Positions 10,546 to 19,806 of a DNA stretch of 64,000 nucleotides are shown one piece after another. The stretch comes from Tolypeutes matacus (taxonomy: Eukaryota; Chordata; Mammalia; Cingulata; Chlamyphoridae): positions 15,016,569 to 15,080,568 of the forward strand of contig JAKSZT010054396.1 of assembly GCA_026826555.1 (NCBI GenBank), given 5' to 3'. The notes beneath the pieces are model-generated. The model saw only the letters and a program-made list of their open reading frames with translations. It did not search any database and was not told the DNA's origin. Positions within the stretch are counted from its first letter, which is position 1. Each line of letters starts with the position of its first letter. The translations under genes were made by a program, and so were the position numbers.

Positions 10546-10866
10546 TACCTCCTCATCTCATGGGATTGTTGTGAAGATGGAATGGATGAAATAGATGTGA
10601 AAGTGTTATGAAAATTAAATGTGATCGCCATATAGAAGGAACAATTAATACTTCTCAGTTTACTGTAGGGAAAAAGTTATTAGAGGAAAGCAGTTTTGAA
10701 CTATAAGCTCTGAGCTTGCTTATAAATTGATATCTTTATTTTCGTGAAATCAGTCATTCCTGTGAGCAGAACCCACATGAGTTAAGCCCTAGGTTTTAAG
10801 ATGCCAGTTTTGCAGCACATTTTACTGCTTCCCAAGTAAAATTGCCACTCCCTTCATGTTTTCAAG

Positions 10867-11073
10867 TTTGAAAAGATCCAAAAGCTGACGGGTGCCCCTC
10901 GCATGCCTGTCCCTGTGCCGGACTTCCTGTTTGAAATCGAGTATTCTGACCCAGCCAACGCCAAATTTTATGAGACCAAAGGAGAACGCGACCTAATCTA
11001 CGCCTTCCACGGGAGCCGCCTAGAAAACTTCCATTCCATCATCCACAATGGCCTGCACTGCCACCTGAACAAG
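10867..11073 (+). CDS. PARP16: PARP16 coding exon 3 (start of catalytic domain, triad His)
   Basis: A 207-bp exon of 69 codons, phase 0 at both ends, between TTTTCAAG| and AAG|GTGGGG. It reads [11 protein letters not shown] at the start, then [12 protein letters not shown], and [19 protein letters not shown]. The His of AFHGS is the first member of the H-Y-Y NAD+-binding triad of mono-ADP-ribosyltransferase PARPs. Exon 3 joins exon 4 in frame ([16 protein letters not shown]). Reading through the donor yields only intron. No disruptions. Confidence 0.97.
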
Positions 11074-11224
11074 GTGGGGCCTGAGGGGCCCCTGCTGACT
11101 GGGGCAGGGGTGGGGGTCAGAACTCTTGGCATTTGTTGTTGGTGGGGGTGGGTAGGTACACCAGGGTCTGCCACTCAGAGTGTGGCTGCAGACTGGCAGC
11201 AGCACTTAGGAACCTGTTAAAAGG

Positions 11225-11325
11225 CAGAATTTTGGAACTCTCCCCAGATCTTCAAAGTCAGAACATGTATTGTCACAAGATCTCTAGGTGATTCCCATAC
11301 AAATTACAGTTTGAGAAGCATCGAT
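11225..11325. repeat. MER5/MER20-like hAT remnant
   Basis: CTAGGTGATTCCCATACAAAT and GTTTGAGAAGCATCG are typical terminal segments of these elements. Confidence 0.55.
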
Positions 11326-11397
11326 TTAAAGATGGTTCCCAACCTTAACTGCACATTTAGCATCACATGGAGAGCTTTTAAAAATGCCAATGCCTTG

Positions 11398-11493
11398 GGG
11401 GCGGATGTGGCTCAACTGGTTGGGCGTCCGTCTCCCATATGGAGGGACCTGGGTTCGATCCCCGGGACCTCCCGGTAAAAAAAAAAAAAAAAA
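11398..11493 (+). mobile_element. DAS-type SINE, short form
   Basis: The head GCGGATGTGGCTCAACTGG contains an A-box-like sequence; B box GGTTCGATCCC; a poly(A) of about 18 follows. Flanked by AATGCCAATGCC-type TSD copies. Confidence 0.93.
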
Positions 11494-11522
11494 ATGCCAA
11501 TGCCAATGCCAGTGCCCATGCC
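11492..11522. repeat. (ATGCCA)n short tandem repeat
   Basis: Four to five imperfect ATGCCA-type units follow the SINE poly(A). They seem to derive from the TSD of the SINE insertion. Confidence 0.75.
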
Positions 11523-11523
11523 T

Positions 11524-11734
11524 GGGGGGGGTGGATGTGTGGCTCAAGCGATTGAACTCCTGCCTCCCCAATGGGAGGTCCCGGTTTGGTTCCCAGTGCC
11601 TCCTGAAAAAACAAAAACAAACAACAAGCAAAACAAACGAAAAAACCAATTTAGGGAAGCCGAGTGGCCCAGTGGTCGAGCGCCAAGGTCCCGGGTTCAA
11701 TCCCTGGCCCCCAGTGCCTCAAAGAAAAAAAATG
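11524..11734 (+). mobile_element. DAS-type dimeric SINE
   Basis: Two tRNA-like heads in tandem (11524-11606 and about 11650-11720) are joined by an A-rich linker with CAAACAACAAGC-type sequence. The same layout recurs at 19588-19806 and, reversed, at 15454-15669 and 63351-63578. Confidence 0.85.
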
Positions 11735-11834
11735 GCTGGCTGCGTCCCAGACCAATTGAATCAGAATCTTTGGGGGTGGGTCCCAGACGTAAGTGGGCTT
11801 TAAAAGCTCCCCAGCTGATTCCAGTGTGTGGCCA

Positions 11835-11998
11835 GCCTTTGCTACTTAGCTTGGTCCCTAGATGAGCAGCATTCCCTTCACCTGGGAGCTTGCTGGAAAT
11901 GCTGAATCTCAGACCCCACCCTAAGCCAATGATCAAAATCTGCTCTTTAACAAGCTCCCCAGCTGACTTGTATGTGCATTGAAGTTTGAGAAGCCCTG
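11835..11998. repeat. MER5/MER20-like hAT remnant
   Basis: AGATGAGCAGCATTCCCTTC, CACCTGGGAGCTTGCTGGAA and GTTTGAGAAGCCCTGCT make this one of the better preserved copies. Confidence 0.65.
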
Positions 11999-12179
11999 CT
12001 TAGAGGACACTCCACCAGAGTCAATCCTTGGAGGAATTGAGGGATGTGCTAAGGTGGCCTCCCCTTTCCCTCCTTTCTCAACATCCTTTCCTTCCTTTTA
12101 CAGGAGTTAAAACAATGGCATCCTTCCTTCTCTGTTGGCACTTATTTTGCCCTTCAATGAGGTATAAGAGGAAGAGTCC

Positions 12180-12370
12180 AGACAAGCCCTGGAGCCAAAA
12201 ACACTTTCTTGGCAGCTCTCTGGCCCTGGGCCAATTTAGTTAAACCCTCCAAACTTCAGTTTTCTTATCCATAAAATAGGGATACCCTTTCAGGTATGCT
12301 AGAGGATTGAGGGAGTTAATGTGTGCAAAGCACTATATTTAGTAAACATCAGGAAAGCCTTAGCTGCTTT
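12180..12370 (+). repeat. MIR SINE
   Basis: TTTCTTATCCATAAAATAGG and AGTTAATGTGTGCAAAGCAC are MIR-type segments. Confidence 0.75.
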
Positions 12371-13346
12371 TATAGGCTGATGGAAAGGATGTCTGGGGTA
12401 GCTACAGGCTTTTCTGTAACCTTGGCAGCTGCCTATGAGGGGCTGGCTCCATGAGCTGTGGGCACAGTTGTGTCTGATACAGTCCTGAGGCTAGAGAGAC
12501 ATTTCCCAACACTGCTGCATCAGATTATCCTCCGGTTTTGCTAAGGATAAGGGGCTTGTTTACACTGGCTCTCAGCTTCCAGTTACCACCAGGCTACTGG
12601 AATCCAGGGGGCCCCCACTTCATGCAGGAACTAGCCTGGAGGAGTTGTCTGCAAATTACATTCTTGTACACCAACCCTTTGTTTCAGTGCCCCACAGAGT
12701 TTGCATCTTACCAAGACTCCTTTGGTAAAGCAAATCCCTTCTGGTCTCTTCTGTTCAGGTTTTCAGTGAGGGGCTTGCTTGAGGGAACTCACCTGCAGGT
12801 TGAAGCTGTGAGATTGTTTCCATGGCAGAGATACTCCCAAGTGTCCCACTCTTGTCAGTGCTGCTCACTGCAGCCTTGCACAAAATTCGAGTCTAGGGAA
12901 CGGTATATACGTGGCAAATGTGAGCAGAAAATGGATGTGGGTTGGATCAGAGGGCATCCAGTGTTCTTGGAGAAGGTCTATATCAGCTTTTGAGAGGTGA
13001 GGACACTGCCTAACCTGGCAAGGGGTTTCTCAGAGGCCAAGCAAAGGCTTGATTCATTTTCCCTAAGTTTTACTTAACAGGCTTAGAATTGTGGAAGTCT
13101 GGTGCCAATGAATAGAACATTTCTCATTTCTAGAGGATAGGATGTTTTTCAGTTTGAGTCCACTCATCATCTTGCAAATAAGTTAAATGTTAAATTCCAT
13201 CCATTGGTAGCAGCTACTTGGGATATTATGTTGAGAAGGATTCTGGGTCTTTGCTTCAGCTCAGTGTGAATGAGTATGATAGATATTTTCATGTTGACAG
13301 TCATGGTTGATTATTGATGTCTGCCATGAGCAAAAGGTGGGGGGGG

Positions 13347-13347
<1 letters not shown>

Positions 13348-13378
<31 letters not shown>
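13348..13378. repeat. (TG)n microsatellite
   Basis: About 15 uninterrupted TG units after a G run; likely polymorphic. Confidence 0.98.
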
Positions 13379-13381
<3 letters not shown>

Positions 13382-13729
13382 GCCTGTTGTAGCAACCTGG
13401 AGGTAGCTCACCTGGGATCTTTACTTGCTATCACCTGGCATGCTTCTTCATGGAGGGCACCATCTTAGCACCACCTGGGAGCTGTCACAAAGGAGAAACT
13501 CCCCCTGCCCTTCTTGGAGGCTTACCTCATTCTGTTAGGGGTTCTGGTCTGACAGACTCATTTCTTTCATAGCTAATCACTCAGATTACCTCCTGCTTCA
13601 GGTGCAACCCTCTCCCTGCACATAAGGGTGTGAGTTTGCTTTTGTAAGCCTGTCAGTGTGACCTGCTCAATGCCTTCTTGTGACAGGAATCACCACGTAT
13701 ACTTACAACCTAAGAGCCTGTGATGGTGC

Positions 13730-13930
13730 ACCCTTGTTTATTTACTACCTCTCATGTGCCAGGTGTCCTGCTTGATGCTTTCTGTACATTATCTCATTCA
13801 GTTCTCACCCAAACCTTATGAAGTAGGTCCTGTTATCCCATTTTGTAGATATAGAAACTGAGGCCCAGAGAGTTTATATACCTTGCTGGCTTGTTAGAGG
13901 TAGAGGGGACTCTTATACCTGTGCCTTTCC
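13730..13930 (-). repeat. MIR SINE
   Basis: TTATCTCATTCAGTTCTCAC, then GATATAGAAACTGAGGCCCA, is the reverse MIR pattern. Confidence 0.75.
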
Positions 13931-14178
13931 CTCTTGACCTTGACCACAGGTTTGGATAAATCCACAGTGAAACTGCTGTCATGTAGGGAATGTGTTTAGT
14001 AATAATTATATGGTGATGTCATAGGATGTTTGATTCTTTGTCTTTTGCTGGGCAACAAGAGGCTTGAAAATTTTGTGTTTGCGACTCTGTTTTGAAGAAA
14101 GACCTGCGACGTCTGGCTGTGACGACTCCCAGCATTCACCCAGCTGTGCTTCTTTGCTGTTGGTTTCTGCTATTCCAG

Positions 14179-14350
14179 ACATCCTTGTTCGGGGAAGGGA
14201 CCTACCTCACCAGTGACTTGAGCCTGGCCCTCATTTACAGCCCCCATGGCCACGGGTGGCAGCGCAGCCTCCTTGGCCCCATCCTCAGCTGTGTGGCCGT
14301 GTGCGAAGTCATCGACCACCCAGATGTCAAGTGCCAAACCAAGAAGAAGG
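14179..14350 (+). CDS. PARP16: PARP16 coding exon 4 (catalytic core, triad Tyr)
   Basis: A 172-bp exon, entering at phase 0 and leaving at phase 1 (AAG AAG AAG G|GTGAGT). The acceptor is TATTCCAG|. It encodes [20 protein letters not shown]; the Tyr in GTYLTSD or the downstream IYS region supplies the second triad residue by family analogy. This is followed by [20 protein letters not shown], a core beta strand of the ART fold. The last base G combines with AT from exon 5 to give Asp, confirming the splice. No stops or indels. Confidence 0.97.
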
Positions 14351-15853
14351 GTGAGTACGTGCCTGGCCTCTTTTGGGTGGGTACACCCGTTCCATACGAG
14401 GGCATGTCTGGGTCCAGAACAGTGCAGGGCAAGGGCCTGCCTTCACGGAGCGAGCAGTCTCCTTAGAGCTTGGCACAATGGAAAAGAGGTTTCTTACTGC
14501 AAGGCAGTGGCTAGGGAGTGCCAGGTGATGGGGCTGGCAAGGTCTACAGGGCAGAGGAAGGCACAATCATGGTGGGTTTGAGTGGTCAGGGAAAGATCTG
14601 GGGAGGAGATGAAATTTGATAGAAGAAGGTGAATATGCAAGGTCAGAGCTTGGGCTTCTTGAGGGCAGGAAGTGGGTCTCATGCATCTTTGGGCATCTAA
14701 TGTCAGTAGAGAGCCTGGTATGTACTCGATATCCAATAAATATTTGCTAAAGTGAAGCTAAAGATGCTAGGTCCAGATCCTATCCTTCAGGACATAAGGG
14801 GCAGCTGAGGCCATGGAGTGTAAATCCTGGGCTCCCCACGGAGCTGGTTTGCCAGCCGACTGTCTCATGTCTGTTTCCCTAATATGCTTTAGATTATTCT
14901 CTAAAGTGTTTGCCTACCTAAAAGCAGAAGAGGTCATGTCATTCCAGTCTCCAGAACTAGCCTGTTGGTAACACTGAGAAAAGGAGAATCCAAAAAACTG
15001 CCTGTTTCTGGTCTCTAATGTAAAACAACTGGAATCCTGGGGAACAGGCCCAGGTCTGACACCACCCTCCCAAACCAGACAGGGTGAATATTTGCGTTTA
15101 TAATTCTTGTCAAGAATTTGCAAACCGTGACATTAAGCATCAAAACAAAACCTTGCAGTCTCTGCTGTCACGCAGCTTTATCTTTTTTGGGGGAGGGGGG
15201 CAGTGGGGATGAGATGGTAAACAATTAAAAGAAAAAATTGTTTATAATTTTTTTCTTAAATTTTTTTAACAAGTCTTGGTACAAAGGGGAAAAATACGTG
15301 TTCTAAGAAGCTTGAATCCAGACAAGTTCATTTAAAGTGCCTACTAAGAGACTTGTTTCAGGTCAAGTGCCCCACTTCCTAGTCCCACAGTGTTTGTGTG
15401 TGTTTATGCTGCTGATCTGCTTCTCGCTGCTTTCCCCACTCAGCTGAATTCTATTTTTTTTTTTTTGGAGGTGCCAGGGCCAGGGATTGAACCCAGGACC
15501 TCCTATGTGAGAAGCCAGTGCTTGACCTCTGAGCCACATCGGCTCCCCTGAGTTGGGTTTTTTGTTTGTTTGCTTGTTTGTTTTTGTTTTTTAGGAGGCA
15601 CCGGGAGCCAGACCCAGGATCTCCCATGTGGGAAGCAGGTGCTCAACCACTTAAGCCACATCTACTCTCCCTTTTTTTTTTTTTTTTTTTTTTAAGGCTG
15701 CTTCATATACACATACAAGTTTCTCCAAACTTAGAAACAAGAGGCTTGACCCAATTTCTATTCATAATCTGTTTGCTTTGTCATCGTATTTTCTCTCTAG
15801 TAAAGTTGTACTTATTTTTCCACACATTTGTTGATTGATGTCTCCTTATTCAG
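14351..15853 (+). other. PARP16 intron 4
   Basis: Non-coding; the only element I recognise is the dimeric DAS SINE at 15454-15693. The 15180-15300 stretch is T/A-rich. Confidence 0.8.
15454..15693 (-). mobile_element. DAS-type dimeric SINE plus extra T run
   Basis: Two reverse heads (CCAGGGATTGAACCCAGGAC at about 15479; GAGCCAGACCCAGGATCTCC at about 15604) are separated by a TTTG-rich linker. A 22-nt T run at 15671-15693 lies beyond the second head and may be the poly(A) of a further insertion. Confidence 0.85.
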
Positions 15854-15995
15854 ATTCCAAGGAGATAGATCGCAGAAGAGCCAGGATCAAACATAGCGAA
15901 GGGGGGGACATCCCTCCAAAGTACTTTGTGGTCACCAATAACCAGCTCCTGCGAGTGAAATACCTGCTGGTGTACTCACAGAAGCAGCCCAAGAG
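15854..15995 (+). CDS. PARP16: PARP16 coding exon 5 (end of catalytic domain)
   Basis: A 142-bp exon, entering at phase 1 and leaving at phase 2, between CTTATTCAG| and AAGAG|GTAAGC. It reads [18 protein letters not shown], then [19 protein letters not shown]. The Tyr of KYFVV is the expected third member of the H-Y-Y triad, in place of the Glu of poly-ADP-ribosylating PARPs, consistent with mono-ADP-ribosylation. The terminal AG joins the A at 17340 to give Arg. This segment ends just before the membrane anchor encoded in exon 6. Confidence 0.97.
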
Positions 15996-17339
15996 GTAAG
16001 CAGGGCCAGGAGAACTTCATGGCTCTGTTCAAAGTATTGGATTTCTTTTCCTAGTTATCACCCCTCCCCCCTAGCCTCCAGGGGCTTTTGTTAGACCCCA
16101 GCTCTGTGTAAATCGTCACACTAGACTCTGTGAGGGCTGAGGAATATAGCAGAATACAATGTGATCCTGGCCCTAAGAGGACTGTATATTCTAGTGGAAA
16201 AGGTGGAGAGAGATTGGTGAACCCAGACAGCATGAGCCAGATTGGCTGAGCCAAACCTTGGGGCCCTTCCATCTGGGTTCACATCGCAGTCGGAAGCCCA
16301 CTGACCCAGTTAAGCTGGAAGGCAGGGTGGTGAGTGGACACTAGCTGGGGTGTTTGTTTGCAGCCCACCTCACTTCCCACAGAGGCTTTTGAACCACCTC
16401 CTGCTCCCCTCTGGACCCGAGGTGCCTCGTTTTTATTTCTAAATCTAGAGTGTTGAAGCCGAGAGCGGATGAGGGCCTTCCAGCTCCTCTGCACCATGGC
16501 AGATGCCTCTGCCCGCCTCAGCAGTGTGGCAGCGGGGGCGGGTGTGTGAGTATGTGTATGTGTGTGTGTGTGCAGGCTTCTCCAGGGCCTGGTGGTCACG
16601 TTGTGATCTCGTCACATTGTTAGGGTCTGTGGTAGAGCCCCTCATGGGGGTCAGCAGCAGGTGAGCAGGTAAGAGGGGAAAGTGGGTAAGGTAATAATCT
16701 CTACTCCTGATGTGCTTCGTGTACAAAGGATTTCATAAGCCTGTAAAAATTTCCCCTCACATTTGTGAAATCAGTGTAGGGTTTCTGAGTCCGGGGCACA
16801 TTGTGCCTTGATTTAAGATCATCTGTCTTGTTCTATTTGAAAATTCCATTTCTTTCCCACTTTTCCCAGGAGTCTTTCTTTAGTGCAAATTTGGATGGTT
16901 TAAATTATCTCCCAGTGGGTCAAAGTGGATTTCCCTTCCTCAGATTTATGTCTGTGCATGTCTTCAAGTGGTAAGACTTTTGATGAATAAACTGTCACCT
17001 GCTGCTATCTAGGCAGACCCCTGAGCCAGGTCATTCTTCTAGATTCCAGTCTTGCTTAAGAAAAGGCGGGTTATAAAAGGTAAAGGAGGAGCTATAAAAG
17101 GGAAGATCAGGATGAGCTCATTGCATAGCTGTCTTTGTACATTTAGAAAATGTTCTGTTGAAAGGCAAACAGCCCCAGATTTCTCAAGCAGAGGAGCATG
17201 AAGAAGCTTCATTTCATGGCTCACACAGAGGATGAAATTCATCGTTTCATCTACTTTGAGCCAGAAGTTGTTGCCTATATTTAAAAAAAAAAGTTTTTCT
17301 CTTTTTGCCAATGTCACTCTTTTTCCCCCCTTTGAACAG
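15996..17339 (+). other. PARP16 intron 5
   Basis: No repeat family recognised beyond a short TG-rich run at 16540-16573. It ends in a strong pyrimidine tract (about 17319-17333) and AACAG acceptor. Confidence 0.75.
16540..16573. repeat. Imperfect (TG)n run
   Basis: GTGTGTGAGTATGTGTATG followed by a short pure TG stretch. Confidence 0.85.
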
Positions 17340-17475
17340 AGCTTCAAGCCAGCTCTCCTGGTTTTCCAGCCATTGGTTTACGGTCATGATATTCCTGTAT
17401 CTGCTGCTGCTGCTCATAGTGAGTGTCATCAACTCCTCCACTTTCCAACACTTCTGGAATCGTGTGAAGAGATAA
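17340..17475 (+). CDS. PARP16: PARP16 terminal coding exon 6 (tail anchor)
   Basis: After the split Arg codon, this reads [17 protein letters not shown], then a strongly hydrophobic stretch [13 protein letters not shown] (the single C-terminal transmembrane segment), then [14 protein letters not shown] and TAA at 17473-17475. That is the arrangement of the PARP16 tail anchor: catalytic domain in the cytosol, short basic lumenal tail in the ER/nuclear-envelope lumen. The length matches the family closely. The acceptor is TTTGAACAG|. Confidence 0.97.
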
Positions 17476-18259
17476 TCTTTCTGGGCCTGGTGTGGGAGCC
17501 ACCTCAACTGTGTGCCTTATGATAACTTGTTCTGTACCTCCAGTGCCTCGCATCCAGCCAGGCTGGGCCTGAAGACAGGTTGGGGACCACAGGAGTTTCT
17601 GTATGCCATAAATTTCTCAGTTGCCTTTGCTAATGCTCCCAGCCACACTCCAGTCAACGGGGCCCACCCTCACTTTTAGGTTTCAGGGGAGCCTACTGTC
17701 TGCAGGTTCCTAAACAGTCCTAGGGAGTCAGCTTTGCAGCTAGGGCCAAAGGAAAAAAATCCTCCTGTATTTAAAAACAAAGTGTCCAAGCCGTCAGTGG
17801 TGTGTTTACAATTGCTCCTGGTGGAGGTTGACCCTTTCTCTAATGCCTTCTGGAAGGCAGAAAATGTGTAGTGGGAACTATAAATCACTAGGCGGTTGCC
17901 TTGTTTTGACTCTAGACACCCAAGAGTAACAGTCATGTTTCCTATAAAAATAGGTGGGATCATTCTTGAATGCCATCAGCCTTTGAGTGCAAAACATTTT
18001 AACAGTTTTCTCAAATCAACAGAAACAGCCTTCTGCTATAGCTGCCCTCTTCCTTCCACCCCCCCCCCCAATTCATGGATGAGAGAGGAAGGAGTCAGAG
18101 GCCTGATTGAAAAAAATACAAACTTAGCAATGAGCAACTCAAGTTGTCTTTTTCTAAAAATTACCAACTGCTGATGACAGCTGAAATGGAACCAAATTTT
18201 TGTTTTCTAATTTTTTTTTTTTCCAACTAGCTATTGGAAAAATTAGTCTTTGTGAGCTG

Positions 18260-18265
18260 AATAAA
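18260..18265 (+). terminator. Candidate PARP16 poly(A) signal, proximal
   Basis: AATAAA about 785 bp after the stop codon, upstream of the SINE. Confidence 0.4.
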
Positions 18266-18540
18266 AGAGGGCATTTCTAAACCTAGAGCATCATTTGGCC
18301 AGTGTCCATAGCCTCTTTTATGGCTCCTTTTAGAGAAAGAGATTTGAGCTGCATGCTCGCCTCTTGCTCTTATTCTCACAAAGCTGCCTTGATTGTGGCC
18401 TGCCAGCCACGAGTGCCATGCTGCAGGCCTTCAGTGGGCTACTGGCCTTCAAGACAGAGGCCTGCCATAGTGTGCCACAGGTCTGCATGGACCAAGCCTC
18501 CCTCCAAGGGGTTGCAGGTCTTTGGGGACTCAGCCTGGGC

Positions 18541-18640
18541 TTTATTTTATTTTTTATTTTTTAGGAGGTACTGGGGATTGAACCTGGGACCTTGTACTTG
18601 GGAAGTAGGTGCTCAATCACTGAGTTACACCTGCTCCAGC
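18541..18640 (-). mobile_element. DAS-type SINE in PARP16 3'UTR
   Basis: Reverse head with ACTGGGGATTGAACCTGGGA and a T-rich left end (ATTTTATTTTTTATTTTTTA). It lies antisense to PARP16 between the two candidate poly(A) signals. Confidence 0.88.
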
Positions 18641-18883
18641 CTGGGATTTAAATGTGGAGGAAAAGCCTACTGGCTGCCCAGAGAGCCACAGCCCTCCTTG
18701 CTGTTCTCTCTGGTTCCCACCTTCCTGCTGGGTTTCACGTGTAATGGAGCCTTCTCAATTTTGGGGAGGCAGGATGGTGTGATTTCTGTAAAGAAGGAGA
18801 AAAAGTAATTTTTCTATAATTGTAAAGTTGTGGAAGAGCCACTATCATGGCTTTTACATTGAATGTTGGACCATTTCAACAAT

Positions 18884-18889
18884 AATAAA
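18884..18889 (+). terminator. Candidate PARP16 poly(A) signal, distal
   Basis: AATAAA in the context CAACAATAATAAAGGTAATT, after the SINE; the last hexamer before sequence loses 3'UTR-like continuity. Confidence 0.45.
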
Positions 18890-18910
18890 GGTAATTTCCT
18901 AATTACCGAC

Positions 18911-19387
18911 TCGCTTTTGTTCCTGCCAGCTGGCTCAGCACAAGTCTGCATGTGCCCCATTAGTCGTTACAGAGCTTACCTTCCTTTCCTTGTTCGTGGT
19001 GGTTGTTTCTGGAGAACATATACCACCCAGGATATGTAGTAGGTGTTGGATTTCTAGACATGGATTTAACAAATACATGAGCAGCTGTTGTGTCCTGGGC
19101 CCTAGAAATAAAAGCAGGATCAGGGTGCCTCTGCCCTCATGGAGCTGACAATCTGGCAAGGTGGGCAGGTGGACAAACACCCCAGGAGTGACACTGGTAT
19201 TATATGGTATTATCAATGAGTTTTGGAAAATACTTGGCAGGGAGTCCCAATGTAGTCTGGGGTCAGGAAATATGGAGCCGATACATGTAATACTGCTGGA
19301 CCCTTTACTAATATACTAATTTATTTTAAAATCCTCACAACAGGCCTATGAAGTAGGTACAATTATTGTCTCCATTTTTTCCCCACA
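18911..19387. other. Intergenic; MIR-like piece
   Basis: Nothing gene-like. About 19300-19387 has the reverse MIR motif CCTATGAAGTAGGTACAATT. About 19060-19200 has L2-like wording (GTCCTGGGCCCTAGAAATAA). Confidence 0.5.
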
Positions 19388-19585
19388 TTTGAAAACACTT
19401 ATTTTTTTTAATAATAATCTATATTTTCAGAGAAGTTTTAGATTACAGAAGAGTTACATTGAAAGTATAGGGAATTCCCATATAATCCACCCTCTCTCTC
19501 TCCCACATTTTCCCCTATTAATGACATCTTATATTAGTGTGGTACAGGTAGCCATTTCTGTTCCCTGTATCAAAATGCACCTGTC
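19388..19585 (-). repeat. L1 3'UTR fragment
   Basis: AGAAGTTTTAGATTACAGAA and CCCCTATTAATGACATC resemble the reverse L1 3' region. Truncated. Confidence 0.5.
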
Positions 19586-19587
19586 CT

Positions 19588-19806
19588 GGGCAGTGGATGT
19601 AGCTCAAGCGGTTGAGTGCCTGCTTCCCACATACGTGTCCTGGGTTTGAACCCCAGCACCTCCTTAAAACAAAAACAAACAATAAGCAAACGAAAAAACC
19701 AACTCCAGGGAGCCGATGTAGCTCCATGGTTGAGCATCAGCTTCCCACATACAAGGTCCCAGTTTCAATCCCCAGCCTGGGTACCTAAAAAAAAAAGAAA
19801 GAAAGA
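19588..19806 (+). mobile_element. DAS-type dimeric SINE
   Basis: Heads at 19590-19665 (GTGGATGTAGCTCAAGCGG) and about 19708-19780 (GAGCCGATGTAGCTCCATGG), an A-rich linker with AACAATAAGC, and an A/GAAA tail. Confidence 0.9.

Larger units (their letters stand above)
7735..10866 (+). other. PARP16 intron 2
   Basis: No coding sequence is seen. It holds a MER5-like hAT remnant, MIRs, an L1 3' scrap, SINEs at 9065-9534 and a MaLR-type LTR at about 10070-10545, all listed separately. Confidence 0.8.
11330..11830. repeat. MER5-like hAT element split by two SINE insertions
   Basis: The left part (CATCACATGGAGAGCTTTTA, 11361-11380) and right part (CAATTGAATCAGAATCTTTG and AAAGCTCCCCAGCTGATTCC, 11753-11821) are halves of one MER5-like repeat. 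They are separated by the SINE block 11398-11734. Confidence 0.65.
11074..14178 (+). other. PARP16 intron 3
   Basis: Non-coding. The left half is a run of MER5-like hAT pieces broken by DAS SINEs. Also present are a MIR at 12180-12370, a (TG)n microsatellite at 13348 and a reverse MIR at about 13730-13930. I see nothing specific in 12540-13330. Confidence 0.8.
1..18910 (+). other. PARP16: PARP16 gene, exon 2 to 3' end (partial)
   Basis: Gene-level entry. Five exons with consensus AG/GT borders and compatible phases (0, 0, 1, 2) join into the C-terminal four fifths of PARP16 (ARTD15), a tail-anchored ER mono-ADP-ribosyltransferase linked to the unfolded protein response through PERK and IRE1. 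Exon 1, which would encode the N-terminal 50-60 residues, is not seen in the first 7.6 kb and should lie to the left. Introns in the window are about 3.1, 3.1, 1.5 and 1.3 kb, plus at least 7.6 kb of intron 1. No frameshift or premature stop is seen in any exon, so the gene looks functional. The left end is the window edge, not a gene boundary. Confidence 0.95.
17476..18910 (+). other. PARP16: PARP16 3'UTR (probable extent)
   Basis: This follows the stop without a good donor-acceptor pair. AATAAA hexamers at 18260-18265 and 18884-18889 are candidate poly(A) signals; the second would give a UTR of about 1.4 kb. A reverse-oriented DAS SINE lies between them. The end point is inferred. Confidence 0.6.

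Noticed and set aside
11398..11475. tRNA-like sequence with A and B boxes
   Set aside because: It is the head of a SINE with poly(A) and TSD, as are all similar heads here; none looks like an intact functional tRNA gene.
12538..12993. 151-codon plus-strand open frame in PARP16 intron 3
   Set aside because: No homology recognised and no splice sites that would fit the PARP16 phases.
14092..14466. Open frame starting at 14092
   Set aside because: Only 14179-14350 is real exon (PARP16 exon 4); the upstream methionine is intronic.
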